A stretch of DNA of 64,000 bases from Nemophila menziesii (GCA_029959085.1 JARWIR010000092.1:310001-374000); one strand, 5' to 3'. Positions 44,310 to 57,362 are shown, counted from the stretch's first letter. Notes: generated by a model not told the origin, from the letters alone. A program made the numbers and translations.

Positions 44310-47300
44310 CTAAGCGTGTTTTTCGAGATGGATCATCTCCTCTTGACCAAAGTCTTCACTGTCATGGTATCTTTTCAAACGCTGGCCATTCACCATGAAT
44401 ATCCTTTGCTCGGTTGGATGTTCAATTTCAATTGTTCCATGAGGTGTGACTTTCGTAACAATGTAAGGTCCTCCCTAACGGGATTTAAGCTTTCCTGGAG
44501 AGTTCGAGAATCGAGAGTTGTATAATAGTACCTTTTGTCCTCTCTCGAAGTGCTTTGGACGGAGTCGTTTATCATGCCATCTCTTTGTTTTCTCCTTCTA
44601 GAAACGTGAATTTTCATAGGCAAGATAGCGAAACTCCTCCAATTCGTTCAACTGCATCAAACTTTGTTTCCCAACCAATTATGGGTCTAGATTGAGAGTT
44701 TTAATAGCCCAGAAGGCTCGAGCTTCAATCTCAATAGGTAGATGACATGCCCTGCCGTAGACCATGCGATAAGGAGATGCCCCAACTGGTGTTTTAAATG
44801 TTGTTCTGTAAGCCCAGAGAGCATCATTTAGCTTTAAAGACCAGTCCTTCCTTGTTTTATTCATAGTCTTCTCAAGAATAGATTTGATTTCTCGGTTAGA
44901 AACTTCAACTTGACCGTTAGTTTGTGGGTGATAACCGGTTGAAATGCGCTCTCACTCCAAACTTACGAAGGAGGGCGCTCAACTGAACATTGATGAAATG
45001 GGTACCTTTATCACTGATTAGAACACGTGGCGTACCATGTCTTGATAAGATATGTGACTTCAAGAATTTTATTACTGTTTGAGCATCGTTCTTTGGTGTT
45101 GCCAGTGCTTCTACCCAATTTTTTGATACATAGTCTACTTCTAGTAAAATATAAGATTACCATGGGAAGTGACGAAAGGTCTCATGAAATCTAATCCCCA
45201 TACATCAAAGATTTCGACTTCTAGAATATTGTTGAGCGGCATCGCATTTTGTTATATTACGAGTGAACTGGCATCTTTGACATGACTGGACGAAACGATG
45301 ACAATCTCTGTGTAGGGTAGGCCAATAGAAACCGGATCGAAGAATTTTAGCTGCAGTTCTATCGCCTTTAAAGTGACCACCATATGGTGATCCATGACAG
45401 CTTGCTATATACTTATCAACTTCGCCTTCATGGACACATCTTCTAACTACTTGGTCACTGCAAATTTTCCAGAGGTATGGTTCATCCCAAAAGTATTGTT
45501 TAGCCTGGTGAGATAATCTCTGTCTTAGTTGTGGATGGATATCCTTTAGGGAATACACCACTCACGATGAGGTTTACTAGATCTGCATACCATGCCACAA
45601 ACGCATCTTTAATAGCAAAAAGTTGTTTGTCAGGGAATACCTCTCTAACAATTAATGGTTCTTTGTTTGAATCAGATCCTTCGAGCCGAGATAAATGATC
45701 AGCAACTTGATTCTCGTATCCCTTTCGGTCTCGAATATCTATGTCAAACTCTTGAAGCAATAGAACCCATCTAATAAGACGCGTCTTAGCATCCTTTTTC
45801 TCCATAAGGTATCTGATAGCTTAATGATCCGTGTATACAATTGTTTTCTTCCCAATCAAATAGGATTGAAATTTATCGAAAGCATATACTACGTCCAACA
45901 TCTCTTTCTCCGTCACTGTATAATTCATCTGGGTAGCGTTAAAGGTCTTACTTGCGTAATAAATCATGTGGAAGAGCTTATCTTTCCTCTGCCCCAACAC
46001 AACACCCATTGCGTGATCACTGGCATCACACATAAGTACAAACGGTGCTTTCCAATATGGAGGTATAACAATAGGTGTGGAGATTAGCTTCTCCTTAATC
46101 GTCACAAACGCTTGAAGACATTCATCGGTAAAATTAAAAGGAGTATCCTTTTCAAGTAAAGAACAAAGAGGTTTGGCGATTTTGGAGAAATCTTTAATAA
46201 ATCTTCGGTAAAATCCTGCGTGACCCAAGAAACTTCTCACTCCTTTTACAGAAACTGGAGGTGGTAATGTTTTGATAACTTCAATTTTAGCACGATCAAC
46301 CTCCATCCCTGCCTTCGAAACTTTATGTCCCAACACAATTTCCTCTTGAATTATGAAGTGGCATTTTTCCCAATTAAGAACAAGATCTTTTCCTCTACAT
46401 CTCACAAGGACTTTCTCCAGATTATTTAAACAATCATCAAAACTATCTCCAAACACCAAAAAAATCATCCATAAAAACCTCTAAATATTTATCAATCATG
46501 TCCCAAAATATATCCATCATGCACCTCTGGAAAGTGGCAGGTGCATTACATAAACCAAACGGCATCCTTCTATAAGCAAAGGTGCCAAACGGACAAGTAA
46601 AAGTTGTTTTGTGTTGATCAAGGGGATCCACACAAATCTGATTATAACCCGAATATCCGTCAAGGAAACAATAATACTCTCTCCTTGCGAGTTTGTCTAG
46701 CATCTGATCGATGAATGGTAATGGGAAGTGATCTTTCTTTGTGGCTTTGTTGAGTCTTCGGTAATCCATGCATACTCGCCACCCCACAACTTTTCTTGAT
46801 GGTATGGCTTCACCTTGATCATTAAGGACAGTGGTAATGCCTCCTTTCTTTGGAACACATTGCACTGGACTAACCCAATCACTGCTCGCAATCGGATAGA
46901 GAATCCCCGCTTCTAGTAACTTGATTACCTCCTTCCTTACCACTTCTTTTATAGCTGGCATGAGTATTCTTTGTCTCTCTATAGATCGCCCACCTTCGTT
47001 CTCAACAATAATTTTGTCTTTGCAAACGGAAGGACTAATTCCCTTGATGTCGGCAATAGTCCATCCAATTTCTTCTTTGTTAGCGCTAAGCACATGAAGT
47101 AGCTTCTCCTCTTGAGGACCTGAAAGGTTATCAGAAATAATAACAGGCAAAGTTTTGTTCGTACCTAAATAAGCATAGCGTAGATGGTCTGGAAGGGGTT
47201 TTTCTTCGAGAACAATTGGACATATTATGGATGGTTGCTTTATTGGCTCAATGTCACCTGATTCTCAAATTTGTTCTCGTATATTTGATCCTAATCCAGC

Positions 47301-49546
47301 AACTTCGTCAGTGGTAATTTTGTTTTCCTCTTGTGATTCAAGTGCTAAGGCTTCGTCAAGATCATCATCAATGTTTGCTTCATTGAAGACTTCTTGTGTA
47401 ATTTTTCCGATGACATCTATTTTGAAACATTCATCTTTCGAATTTGGTAACTTCATAGCCTTAAACACATTGAATCGTACCTGTTCGTCTTGGACCCTCA
47501 TGAACAACTCACCATTCTCAACATCTATTAGTGTAAGCCCATGGCTAAGAATGGTCTACCCAAGATGATGGGGACATTCTTATCCGTGTCGTAGTCAAGA
47601 ATAATAAAATCACTAGGAAAAATAAAAGTACCAGCTTTAACTAAAACATCTTCAATTTTACCTAATGGTCGGGAGAGGGAGCGATCTGCCATTTGTAATA
47701 CCACAGAAGTGGGTATTACCTCTCCTATATTAAGCTTCTCGAACAGGGATCTTGGCATGAGATTGATACTCGCGCCTAAATCACATAATGCTTTCTCGGT
47801 CCAACTTTCTCCAATACCAATGGGAATCGTAAAACTTCCGGGATCTTCTAGCTTCGGTGGTAACTTGTTTTGACAAATAGCACTACACTCCACAGGCAAT
47901 CCAATTGTTTCCCCAGTTTTTAAACTTCGTTTGTTATAAAGAATGTCCTTTATGAACTTCAGATATTTCGGCATTCTTTTGAGTGCTTCTACAAATGGCA
48001 TATTGATATCTAACTTGCTCACCATGTCAACGAACTTCTTGAATTCTTGGTCATTGTCCTTTTTATTTACACGTGAAGGGTATGGTGGTGGAGGGCGTGC
48101 ATTAGTTTCCACTGACCTTTTCTTCTTTTCCGGTGTCTTGGCTTGGACACTCTTTGGTTCAACAACCTCTTCGACCTTATCTTTTATTGTTTCTTCGACC
48201 TCCTTTTCTGGAATAGGGGTTGATTCTGGTTCTCTTCTAGGTGGAGGTAGTTGTTTTCCACTTCGCAATTCAACTGCATGACAAGCATCATCTCGAGGAG
48301 CAATAGTATCACTCGGGAGTTGCCGTTTTGGCCTATTTTTCAATGTACTCTCCCTGTGTGATAAGCTATGCTCGAGATTTTTAATCACCTTTTGCTGGGG
48401 TTGAAGTCATCGCTGGCTTATCTTCATATTCTCTCCAACTAATTCCATCATCTTAGCCATACTTGAATTCAAACTCAAGGGTTTTTCTTTCTTTGCTAGT
48501 TGCATTGATTGTTTCGGTGGTTCCTTATAAGCTTTCTCAACAATAGGCGCTTTCTGATGTATAGATTATGGTGGATAGTAAGGTTGAGGTTGGGGTTGAT
48601 GACAAGTCTCGTGATTTCTGACCCAGCTTCGCTGTTGTGGAGGCTGATATCTAGCGTAGCTTTCTTGAGGATGATAATAACCATTAGAATAATGGTTACC
48701 TTGATGAGATATAACAGAAGCTGAGGCTGGATTATTCATACACCTTTCCCACACATGATTTCTTGATCCACAACCTGGACACAAAGGTATAGTATGTACT
48801 TGATTTACCTAAGCGATTGTTTGAGCTTGTTCTTGTAGTTCCTTAAGTTGTTGGCTCAACTCTTTGATCTTCAGATATTCTGAAGTTTCTTCTTTTTCTT
48901 ATGATTCACTTTTCCAACTTCTCTCGTTCTCAAGAATTCTCTCCATACAATTTTCGGATTCCGTAGGGTCTAGTAACACAAAACCTTTGTTCCCTAACGA
49001 ATCTACTCTTGCCCTGGACTCGTTATTAAGTCCTCCATAGAACATGGTTAAAGAATATTCCGACGATGATTTATGGTATGGACATCTCGCCTTCTTCTCA
49101 TTATATCGTAACCATGCTTCACCCAAACTTTCTCCGTCTTCCTGCATAAAATGTTCAAGCTCCAACATATATTTTAATCTTCTACTAACCGGATAGAATC
49201 GATCTAGGAATATCGTTTGAAGGTTATCCCAATCTGGAATAACGTGGGGGTATTGGGTATCTTACCAATCGCTTGCACCTCCGGTCAAGAAGAACTGGAA
49301 CATAACGTAATACATCTGCTCCTTTGTAACTCCTCGTACGACATAAGCATCACAGATCTGCAGGAATTTCTGAATATATCGGATCAGATCTTGTTGTGCA
49401 GCACTGCTAAATTGTCCAAGATTTGCAAACTGCGCTAACATCCCTGGATCTGGCCTAAATTTAGCGGCTTGGATTTCTAGAGTGCGGATTCCGCGTGGTT
49501 GCACTCTGAATGAGATGGGTAGCTCAATTCTCCTTGGATTCTCCAT
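44310..49546 (-). pseudogene. Element E gag-pol, decayed
   Basis: Full-length but broken gag-pol. Gag starts at ATG 49546 (MENPRRIELP); capsid-like domain to about 48900; CCHC knuckle CPGCGSRNHVWERC (about 48780-48740); protease [10 protein letters not shown] (about 47785-47755); RT with FMDD near 46470; RNase H CDASD near 46035; integrase finger and core 45500-44700; C-terminal GPY module near 44480; old stop at 44312-44310. Visible lesions include nonsense codons near 49262, 48899, 48566, 47265 and 45821 and frameshifts near 47535, 46460 (a T-run directly after FMDD), 45545 and 45240. It encodes no functional enzyme. Similarity to A/C pol is clear but well below that between A, C and D. Confidence 0.9.
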
Positions 49547-49645
49547 CTGTAACTATCTATAAAACAAAAATTAAAAAGACAAAAGCGTAAAAAAGAACTA
49601 ACTGAAATAAAAGCACAAGATATATGCACAAGGACTAACGATGTA

Positions 49646-49664
49646 GTCCCCGGCAGCGGCGCCA
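49646..49664 (-). other. Element E primer binding site
   Basis: TGGCGCCGCTGCCGGGGAC on the minus strand, six bases inside the LTR end, identical to B and C. About 100 bases of leader separate it from the gag ATG. Confidence 0.86.
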
Positions 49665-49670
49665 AAAACT

Positions 49671-51177
49671 TGGTGTCGAGTAAGGTGTTATAAAAATATG
49701 ATATAAATAAGTACAAATAAGCACCCTAGCCTAGCACGGTTCTGCAAGTATACAAATCGTATGCAAGTTTTAAATAATAAGTAAGATTCGTTCCTCAGAG
49801 ACTACGAAGGTTAGGAAGATCTTATGCAATAATCAAGTGCAAATATTAAAAGTTAGAACAAATAAACGCAAAGAAATAAAAGACAAATAGATTTTTATTG
49901 GATTTTTGATTAACTATATTAAACTAGTAAAGTAAAGACGGAAAATTAAATGCAAGAGAAGAAGATAGTATGAGAGTTCAGCTTGAGTAAATAGCATGTA
50001 ATCCCCACTAGTTTTGCCGTTCTAAACATGTAAGAGTGAATTATGTAGTATTTCAATAATCGGTTCGAATTGCGCTAGGTAGTTTTAAATAGGGTTTACC
50101 TGTGTCAATAAGGAGTCCTAAACAAACTTTTCCTGCAATTGGTTAAATAGCAATACACTAAACCATGGTGATTATCTAGTTAAGTTGATTTGTCAGATCT
50201 AAACCGTACACTAGACGTTATGTGCTAAACCTATAGTTAAATACACCGTTGTCAATGATTACTTAACTACTATGATGGTAATTCTATATGGTCAAGATCC
50301 ACAAGAACACAGAACATAACACATAAACAGAGAATAAAAAAATAATTCAATTTAAAACATAGAATTCTCAAATTAGATAGATGTCAACCAAAACTAGGGT
50401 ACATACATATATGCTAAAACTCAAGTTAAATAGAAATTTAGTTCATACTAATGGAAGAAAAGAAAGAAATCACAAATTCAAAGGCTGAAGAAGACATTAT
50501 TGATGAACAGCTCCTTCCAGACTTCTTTTCTTGTGTTGTAAGCTTCCTCTTGGCTTAAGGTTTTGCCAAGGATGATTTTATAATGATAAGAGGCTGTATT
50601 TATAGTGTATAGGAAGACCTAATCCGTTTTCTTGAAGGAGAAGGTAAGTATTGGACTCCTAGCCCAACTCAAATTCGTAGCCCAACAATATGAAATCAGC
50701 CCCGTTTTTGTTTTGGTCCTAACATCTTTAATTATTATTTGCTTGACGCGTATGAGTAGTCGAAATTCATCGTCTCGGAAAGATATTTAACTTTTCTCTT
50801 GACCGTTTTTCCAAATTTCTAACCTATTTTGAGATATAAGCTGGTTTGTGGTCGTGGGTGCTGAAATTCAGATTTATGGCAACTTTTCCTTTTCCATATT
50901 TTTAGCTTTTGTTTCCCTATCTTCAATTTCCATGTTTATCCTCTTTCATTTAGCTCTTGGAACCAACTTGGACTCTAATTAATTACCATATATCTTTAAA
51001 GCTTCACACTAAATAAATAATTAAACCCAATATGCTCTAAAAATAATAAATAATTAATTCAAGACACAAAAATAGAAAAGTGTACTAAATCATGAGAAAA
51101 TCGACCTATACTCTAATAAATACGCCTAAAATGATGTCTCAGAGATAGATTTTATTATCACAAATGAGGAGACATCA
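49671..51177 (-). repeat. Element E 5' LTR (type 2)
   Basis: 1507 bp, from TGATGTCTCCTCATTTG at 51177 to GACACCA at 49671. TATAAATA (minus) at 50597-50604. Terminal inverted repeat TGATGTCTC/GAGACATCA. Adjacent G sequence starts AAATC (51178-51182), one possible target copy. Confidence 0.9.
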
Positions 51178-52348
51178 AAATCCTAAGTCTTTATAGTTAT
51201 AATGTGGCTTAGGGACGGTGTGGTATATTTGGATAATGAAAAGTTAGCTTTTGGCTCTCTCCTCACATTCCATCAACGAATCGCTCTAGAGCTTGAGTTT
51301 TCACTCGAAGACGTTCTCACTCAACCCAATTTTTTATGCTTTAATGTGCATCCCCAATTAATCCCAAATAAAACTTTTTTATGATGATATACACATTCCA
51401 CTTTGCCGGTCCAAATACTATTCAATCTTTTCATATCAATTTTTTTCTTTTGTATAACTATGACTCTCTTTTTGATGTTGAAATATCACGCTAATTTTTC
51501 ATATATATATTTTTTCTTTTTAATTCATGATTTTCAGCTTTTTTTCCTTTCTCTTACCCCGGCAAAGGGTTACAATAATAAATTTTTAATCATCAATAGC
51601 ATCACAATTACAATTTCCCAAACCCAATGTCCCTAATGATGAAACCCACCACCCCAAACTCAAACTCTAAAAACGAATTGTCTCAGGTTTTGCGATTCGA
51701 GTGCGGGTCATATGGACAAGTCCTATAAACTAAGGGGTATAACTTATAATGTGGTTAATAAAAAGGATTTAGAAAGTATTAGAGGGGCTAAGACGGATAA
51801 ATAATAATAATAATCAAATAAAAGGGTGAGAAAGCTAAAAGGCTTCAAGTGACTTCAATATGAAAGAACTGCCTTATTCACTTTTCTAACTACCAGATTT
51901 TGTTACTTTTTCACGACTAGTTCATGGATAAGCGGGTTTTCAACTAATTTCAAACCTCACGTTCTACACACCAATAAACTCTCCTTATGTTTCAACTAGA
52001 CTTCTTAGCATTGCTCATTAACTTTGCTATCTTTTATTTCCTGTTTTCGTACATGCATACCAAACATATTTGTAACATCGTTCAAAAACATACTACTTAC
52101 TATCATTAACCTAACTAAATCATGCTCAAATAGGTACATTCAATATATTCTATGCCAATTCAAACCCAAAAAATTAAAATTTTATGCAAAAACAAAAAGG
52201 AAGATGAGGACAACGAATCCCCACCCCCAACTCAAAAATTAGCCGTGTCCCCACAACTCGAAAAAGACTCAATAAAGAAATAAAATTTAAAATTAAGCAC
52301 ACATATTGCACATAAAGAAATGGTAGGGAAGAAAGAAAACATACTCTT
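51178..52348 (-). other. Element G 3' UTR
   Basis: Minus strand, no gene. From the ORF3-stop hairpin (52349-52364) downward: hairpin TAGCCGTG/CACAACTC arms (52240-52259, weaker than in others), box CACCCCCAACTCAA (52221-52234, plus view), a second box near 51648-51661, TTTGCCGGGG block near 51560, and GAGGAGAGAGCC block near 51260. E interrupts before the PPT. Confidence 0.75.
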
Positions 52349-52433
52349 CGAGGCTATTGCCTCGCATGATCGATACCTGGAATATGGTGCAATGCTTTCC
52401 TTGTATGTAAGCTTCATGTATCACTAATTTTGC

Positions 52434-52441
52434 TTTCCCTT
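52434..52441. other. 8-bp target-site duplication of the hAT-like element (TTTCCCTT)
   Basis: TTTCCCTT at 52434-52441 and again at 52913-52920, immediately outside the inverted repeats. Confidence 0.9.
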
Positions 52442-52912
52442 CTATGTTGTAGATCTCCCCGCCTAGGCGCCGACTAGGCGTGAACTCCCCCCTCACCCGC
52501 TTACGCCTAGTTAAAACTCTAGTCGTTTTTTCCTAGCGCCTTAGTCACCGTAGAATAGGCGCCTAGCCCGTTTAGGCGCCGATTAATGGCTAAAAATGGT
52601 CGTCTAGGCGCCGATTACAAAACATGCTAGCATAGGCCTTCTTGTTATTTTTCTTATTCTTGAGAATTTTTAATTGATATTATAACTCAATATTTAGTAT
52701 TTTTATATTTATATTTACTATAGTGTTGTTGATTGAATTTTTTGACTTGAATGGTTAAAATTGCTATAATTACTACATATACATTACTAAATATACAAAA
52801 TTACACAGCGGTATTCAAAACCGTATAATTCCGCTTAGGCCCCATATAATCCCGCCTAGGTGCTAGACCCCGGTCGACCGCCTAGGCTGCGAAACCGAAA
52901 TCTACAACATAG
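52442..52912. mobile_element. Non-autonomous hAT-like inverted-repeat element (MITE)
   Basis: 471 bp with 13-bp perfect terminal inverted repeats CTATGTTGTAGAT (52442-52454) and ATCTACAACATAG (52900-52912), flanked by the perfect 8-bp duplication TTTCCCTT. An 8-bp duplication points to the hAT superfamily. Subterminal parts carry many copies of GCCTAGGC and TAGGCGCC motifs, while the middle (52620-52800) is very AT-rich. There is no coding capacity. The terminal bases do not follow the common hAT CAGGG/TAGGG form, so the superfamily call rests mainly on the duplication length. Confidence 0.88.
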
Positions 52913-53308
52913 TTTCCCTTACATCCTCTTTTGTGATTTATCCCAATCAATCATACCACCCTAGAAACCTCTTACTTATCTTCTCCAATTTTGTTCTCGA
53001 ATATTTTTCTCATGTGAAAGTGTTTGTTTGTTTTAACGATAGCTAATAGCGTCCTATAAGCTTCGTTTCATCTTGGGTATAGGGATCTTGATATGAAGAG
53101 GTTATGGTGTTTCCTCCTTGAAAGATGTAACTACTTTGCTCTTTGGTTTCACCATTGCATGCTCATCTCTAATTACTTGACCCGTTTTACCTTTTAGTTG
53201 TTCCCAAACTAGTACCAATCTCACTTGAAATCTTCTTGATCTTACCCAATAAATTTCTTTGATTCTTCATCTCCTTAATAATATCTACGTACTTTTCATC
53301 ATCTCTTT

Positions 53309-53791
53309 TGACCCCCAACACAAGGGTTTAAACACTCTTGAACTACCTTTTAATTATAGATAGATAAAGTGTTATTTTGGTTAGAAAAAGTGTAAGGATG
53401 ATAATTCTCTATGTGGGTATGATGGAATCAAGCTTTGATGATATGTGTTTAAGGAATTTTGGAAAAAGATTTTGAAATTCATGGTTTTGATTCTTGGATT
53501 CTTGGTGTTTTGATATGATTTGGGTGATTGAATCTTCTTTGTAATGATGTAGGGAAGGATTTGGATGTAAATTCATGGTGATTTGGTAGTTCTTTGATGT
53601 TTAGTGAAGGTTTGTTGAAGATTTAATGGAGTTGGGAGAGGTTTGGGGAAGAAAGGAGGTGTAAAGGATATAAAATTCGTGATATAACTAACCTCTTTCT
53701 TCTTTAAACCCCAAAAAAAATCTCTCGCTGCGCCGACTAGTAAACCGGTGATTCACCGGGTTACCGGTCCGGTACTAGTTGCTCTCGGTGG
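53309..53791 (-). repeat. Element G pre-ORF3 leader and palindrome array remnant
   Basis: On the minus strand a leader-like A/C-rich stretch precedes ORF3. At its far end, 53736-53776, GC-rich palindromic motifs occur (AAACCGGTGATTCACCGGGTT, GGTACCGG-like), the same slot as the arrays of other elements. H interrupts at 53792, inside this array. Confidence 0.65.
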
Positions 53792-55785
53792 TGGTGCCTA
53801 GGGTGTGATAAAAATAAGATAAATATAAGCCAGAAAACCATGCACTTTCACCCTAGACAAGCACAGTACTGCAATTATTAGAGGATGTATGCAAGTTTTA
53901 ATGATAAGTTGAATTCGTTCTTAGGGACTTAGTGTGTTATGCGAATGAGTAAATAATAACGAGTAGAGAGCAATTAATTAAAAGACACGAAATAAAAGAG
54001 AATAATTCGAGATTAATAATTAAGCTAAGGAAAATTAAAGACAATAAAAAAATAAATACGAAGAAATATGAGATGAGAAGTATAACATAGGTTTTGCTAG
54101 TATGCACTAATCCTTCTAAATCTTTCTATCAAATATAATTAATAAGGGAGATAAGTAGCTCTTAGATACTTAGTCAGGATTCTAAATTCCCATACCTTAG
54201 ACCTTGAGAGCGACTAAGGGGGCTACAGACACACCACGAGGCTGGTTTAAATAGGGTTTTCCTGCGCTAGTAGGGCCCTAAGCAATCAATTTCCAAACAT
54301 GGCGATAGTGATCAAATTATACCCTAATGACTATCTACTTAGAATTAGTGTTGTCAAGACTAATATCGACACTAGACGTTATGTGGTGTTTCAATAATTA
54401 GACACCCAGCTAAGGTGATGATCTAACTACTATTAAGGTAATCCTAAACGTTGCGCACCGCAAGGAAAATAGTCATTAAATCAAAACACATAAACACATA
54501 TATAGGTAAGAAGCTAATATCAGATTAAAAAATATCATTCCCGAAGAAATTTAGATAGAAAGAAATTAGAATTCATAGATTATACATGATGCAAAACCCA
54601 AGCTATGATTAATTAGTTCATACCTGAAGGAAATAAACTAAAAGAAATAATAGAAAACTTTTTTTTTTGACGAGGGTTCCGGGCTTACACCCGACTAGTC
54701 CTCCGGGAGATATGACTGCCTCCCCAACCATACCTCCAGGCAATCAGAACTAGGTTGGTTTGCCCATGTTCTGGGGAGGATTTCGAACCTTGGAAACTTT
54801 CCAAACTTTTTAATAACTTTCTTCCGCATGCGAGATTCGAACCATGTACCTCTCACTTGAGAGACCTTTCAAACATTAATAACTTTTTGCCGCCTGCGAG
54901 ATTCGAACCATGTACCTCTCACTTGAGAGACCTTTCAAACTTTTAATAACACTTTCTGCCGCCTGCGGGATTCGAACCATGTACCTCTCACTTGATAGAA
55001 CTTTCCAAACTCTAATAACTTTCTGCCTCTTGCGGGATTCGAACCCTGTACCTCTCACTCGAGAGACAGAGCCCTGGCCAGATGAGCTAGCTCACCTGGT
55101 TAATAGAAGACTTCATCTTGCTCTCTACAATAATTCTGATGATAATAAACCCTAAGGACTAATTACTATGAGGCAAGAATGATTTACAAGTAATATAAGG
55201 GTGTATTTATAGGTGTATAGAAGACCTAATTCGTTTTCTTGAAGGAGAAGGTAAGTAGTGGACTCCTAGCCCAACTCAAATTCGTAACCCTAAAATATGA
55301 AATCAGACCCGTTTTTGTTTTGGTCCTAAAAACTTCAATTCTTATCTGTTTGACTCATATGAATCATCGAAATTCATCGTCTCGAAAAGATCTTTAACTT
55401 TGTTCTTGACCGTTTTTCCAAATTTCTGACCGGTTTTGAGATATAAGCTGATTTGTTGTCGTCGGTGGTGAAATTCAGATTTATGTCAGCTTTTCCTTTT
55501 CCATATTTTTAACTTTTGTTTCCTTATCTCCAATTTCGATGCTTATCTCCTTTCCATATCTCTTAGTCTTTGACTTGGACTCTAATTAATCTCCATAATT
55601 ATCTTTAAAGCTTCACACTAAATAAATAATTAAACCCAATATGCTCTAAAAATAATAATTTACTAAATCAAGACTAGAAATATGAAAGTGTAGTATTTCT
55701 CAAGAAAATCAACTAGAAAGATTTCTAAATCACTAAAAATTATGTCTCATCCTAATATTATTCTATCACAAATGAGGAGACATCA
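53792..55785 (-). repeat. Element H 3' LTR (type 2) with SINE insertion
   Basis: From TGATGTCTCCTCATTTG (minus, 55785) to GGCACCA (53792). It is 1994 bp including the SINE and one target copy, about 1540 without them, as in B. TATAAATA (minus) at 55204-55211. Confidence 0.9.
54661..55101 (-). mobile_element. tRNA-derived SINE with tandem B-box repeats
   Basis: Minus-strand SINE of about 440 bp. The head has an A-box-like TAGCTCATCTGG (about 55088-55077) and a B-box GGTTCGAATC (55045-55036). The B-box with about 66 flanking bases is repeated: further copies at 54978-54969, 54909-54900 and 54843-54834, and a degenerate one near 54789-54778. The body ends in a short A-tail (T-run 54659-54668 on plus). 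Flanking AATAGAAAACTT (54649-54660) and AATAGAAGACTT (55102-55113) form a 12-bp target duplication with one mismatch. Other type-2 LTRs lack the insert. Confidence 0.85.
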
Positions 55786-57357
55786 AGACCCCCAACTCAA
55801 AGTTGTATCGTCCCGATACAATAAAGATAAAAACAAAGGGAAGTCTCTAAATACACACCTAGGTAATTTTTAATACAATGGGAAGAACATAGCAGAATAT
55901 ATAGAATAGACATAAAACAACTACTCAGAAAATTTCATGCAATAATATTTGCAAACTACATACATGTATACTTCTCATATCCATAGTCAACACGGTTTGA
56001 ATTCAATATTAGATTAGTTTTGCAATGTAAGAAGGATTGGTACTTTACTCAGTTCACCAAGGAAGCTATAGATTGTTCAAAGAACTTCACTAGTATTCAA
56101 AGATCAACTTAACTACTCTCTATTGGCTCAATCACTTCTCAATTACATAGCAAAGAATCAAAAGGTCTTTAAGGTTGTAATGTAGGCTTAGGGACGGTAT
56201 GATAGTATATTGGGATAATTTAGAGTGAGCTTTTGGCTCTCTCCTCACTAGCCATCAACGAATCGCCCTAGAGCTTGAGTTACTCTCATTAAACGTTTCT
56301 CACACAACCCAATGAATTATTTTGATGCACAAAGTAGCATCCCCAATAACCCAATTAAAGCATAAGATGTTCACATACAAATTCCTCTTTTGCCGGTCCG
56401 AATATATATTCTTTTCAAATCAATTTTTTTCTTTTGTATATCTATGACTCTCTTTTTAATGTTGAGATATCACGCTATTTTTTTCATAAATTATGCCTTT
56501 TCATAACTTTAGCTCGTAGCTTCTTTTTCATTCACTATTACCCCGGCAAAGGGTTACAATATAAACCTATGAATCATCATCAATATAATAACAGAGCACA
56601 ATTAATATGCTCAAAAATCCCAACCCAATAATAATTCCCATAATGGTGGACCCACCACCCCAAACTCAAGCTCTAAAACAACTGTCTATGCATCGCGATT
56701 CGAGTGCGAGTCAAATGGAAAAGTCCTATAATCTAAAGGGATATGGCTTATAATGTGTTTAAAATAAAAAGGATTTAGAAAGGCTAGAAGTGTCTGAGAA
56801 GGATATAAAATCTTAAATCAAATAACAAGGTGAAAAGGTATAAAAAGTCTTCAAGTGGCTGCTTCAATAAGAAAGAACCGCCTTAATCATTTTCTACACC
56901 ATGCAATTACATTATTTTCTTACCTTTAGCACTTTCGTCAAATGGGTTTGTCAACTAGCTTGGATTCACGGCCTACACACTACTCAAGGCTCCCTGAGAT
57001 CGAACATACTTTCTATCGCATTGCTTACTAATCTTTTCTTTACCATCAATGTGTGTTTACCTGCAAATACTCAAAACATACAAAATAAAATAGCTCATAA
57101 ACATATTACTTACTATCATCAATTCACTGAGCTTATGCTTTCAAGCTATTAAACACAATCTAAATCTAATTCCAATGTATCAAAAATATTAATTTCTACC
57201 TAAAAACAGAAAAATGGAGATGAGAGACAACAGATCCCCACACCCCCAACTCAAAAATGAGTCGTGTCCCCATGACTCGAAAAAGACTCGAAGCAGAAAG
57301 TAAAATTAGCAGATAAAGCATTTACAGAAATGGTAAGGAAGAAAGAGAACATACTCT
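55786..57357 (-). other. Element H PPT and 3' UTR
   Basis: Minus strand, no gene. PPT TTTGAGTTGGGGGTCT lies at 55801-55786, preceded by hairpin TTGTATCG-GGA-CGATACAA (55821-55803). Boxes: 56669-56656 and 57254-57241. GGGA-loop hairpin GAGTCATG/CACGACTC at 57278-57259. The TTTGCCGGGG and GAGGAGAGAGCC blocks occur as in B and I. Confidence 0.83.
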
Positions 57358-57362
57358 CGAGG

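Larger units (their letters stand above)
40979..51177 (-). mobile_element. Element E: decayed full-length Athila-type element
   Basis: Minus-strand element with 5' LTR (51177-49671), PBS, decayed full gag-pol, palindrome array and a short ORF3 split by solo LTR F. Its 3' UTR is truncated at about 40979 and its 3' LTR is absent. The LTR start is type 2 like B, but unlike B it carries RT, RNase H and integrase, so E is a relic of a possible autonomous partner of the B family. It lies within the 3' UTR of G. Confidence 0.87.
52349..53308 (-). pseudogene. Element G ORF3 remnant, interrupted by hAT-like element
   Basis: A start-like ATG lies near 53308 just after a degenerate box (TTGTGTTGGGGGT). 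Lys/Ser-rich N-terminal codons like B ORF3 are visible but with several stops; the central domain is missing. The last codons (IDHARQ-stop) at the hairpin 52349-52364 match B (INDARQ-stop). The hAT-like element at 52442-52912 sits in the gap. Confidence 0.6.
51178..53791 (-). mobile_element. Element G: fragment of a B-like element
   Basis: Minus-strand 3' UTR, ORF3 remnant and spacer of a type-2-like element, bounded by insertions of E (left) and H (right). It is colinear with the 3' half of B, H and I. It contains the hAT-like insertion at 52442-52912. Its pol would lie beyond H and I, right of the window. Its LTR is not identified; the fragment at 40170-40978 is a candidate. Confidence 0.78.

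Noticed and set aside
54755..55155. Possible tRNA genes because of GGTTCGAATC motifs
   Set aside because: No cloverleaf forms and the motif repeats every 66 bp. It belongs to a SINE with A-tail and target duplication.
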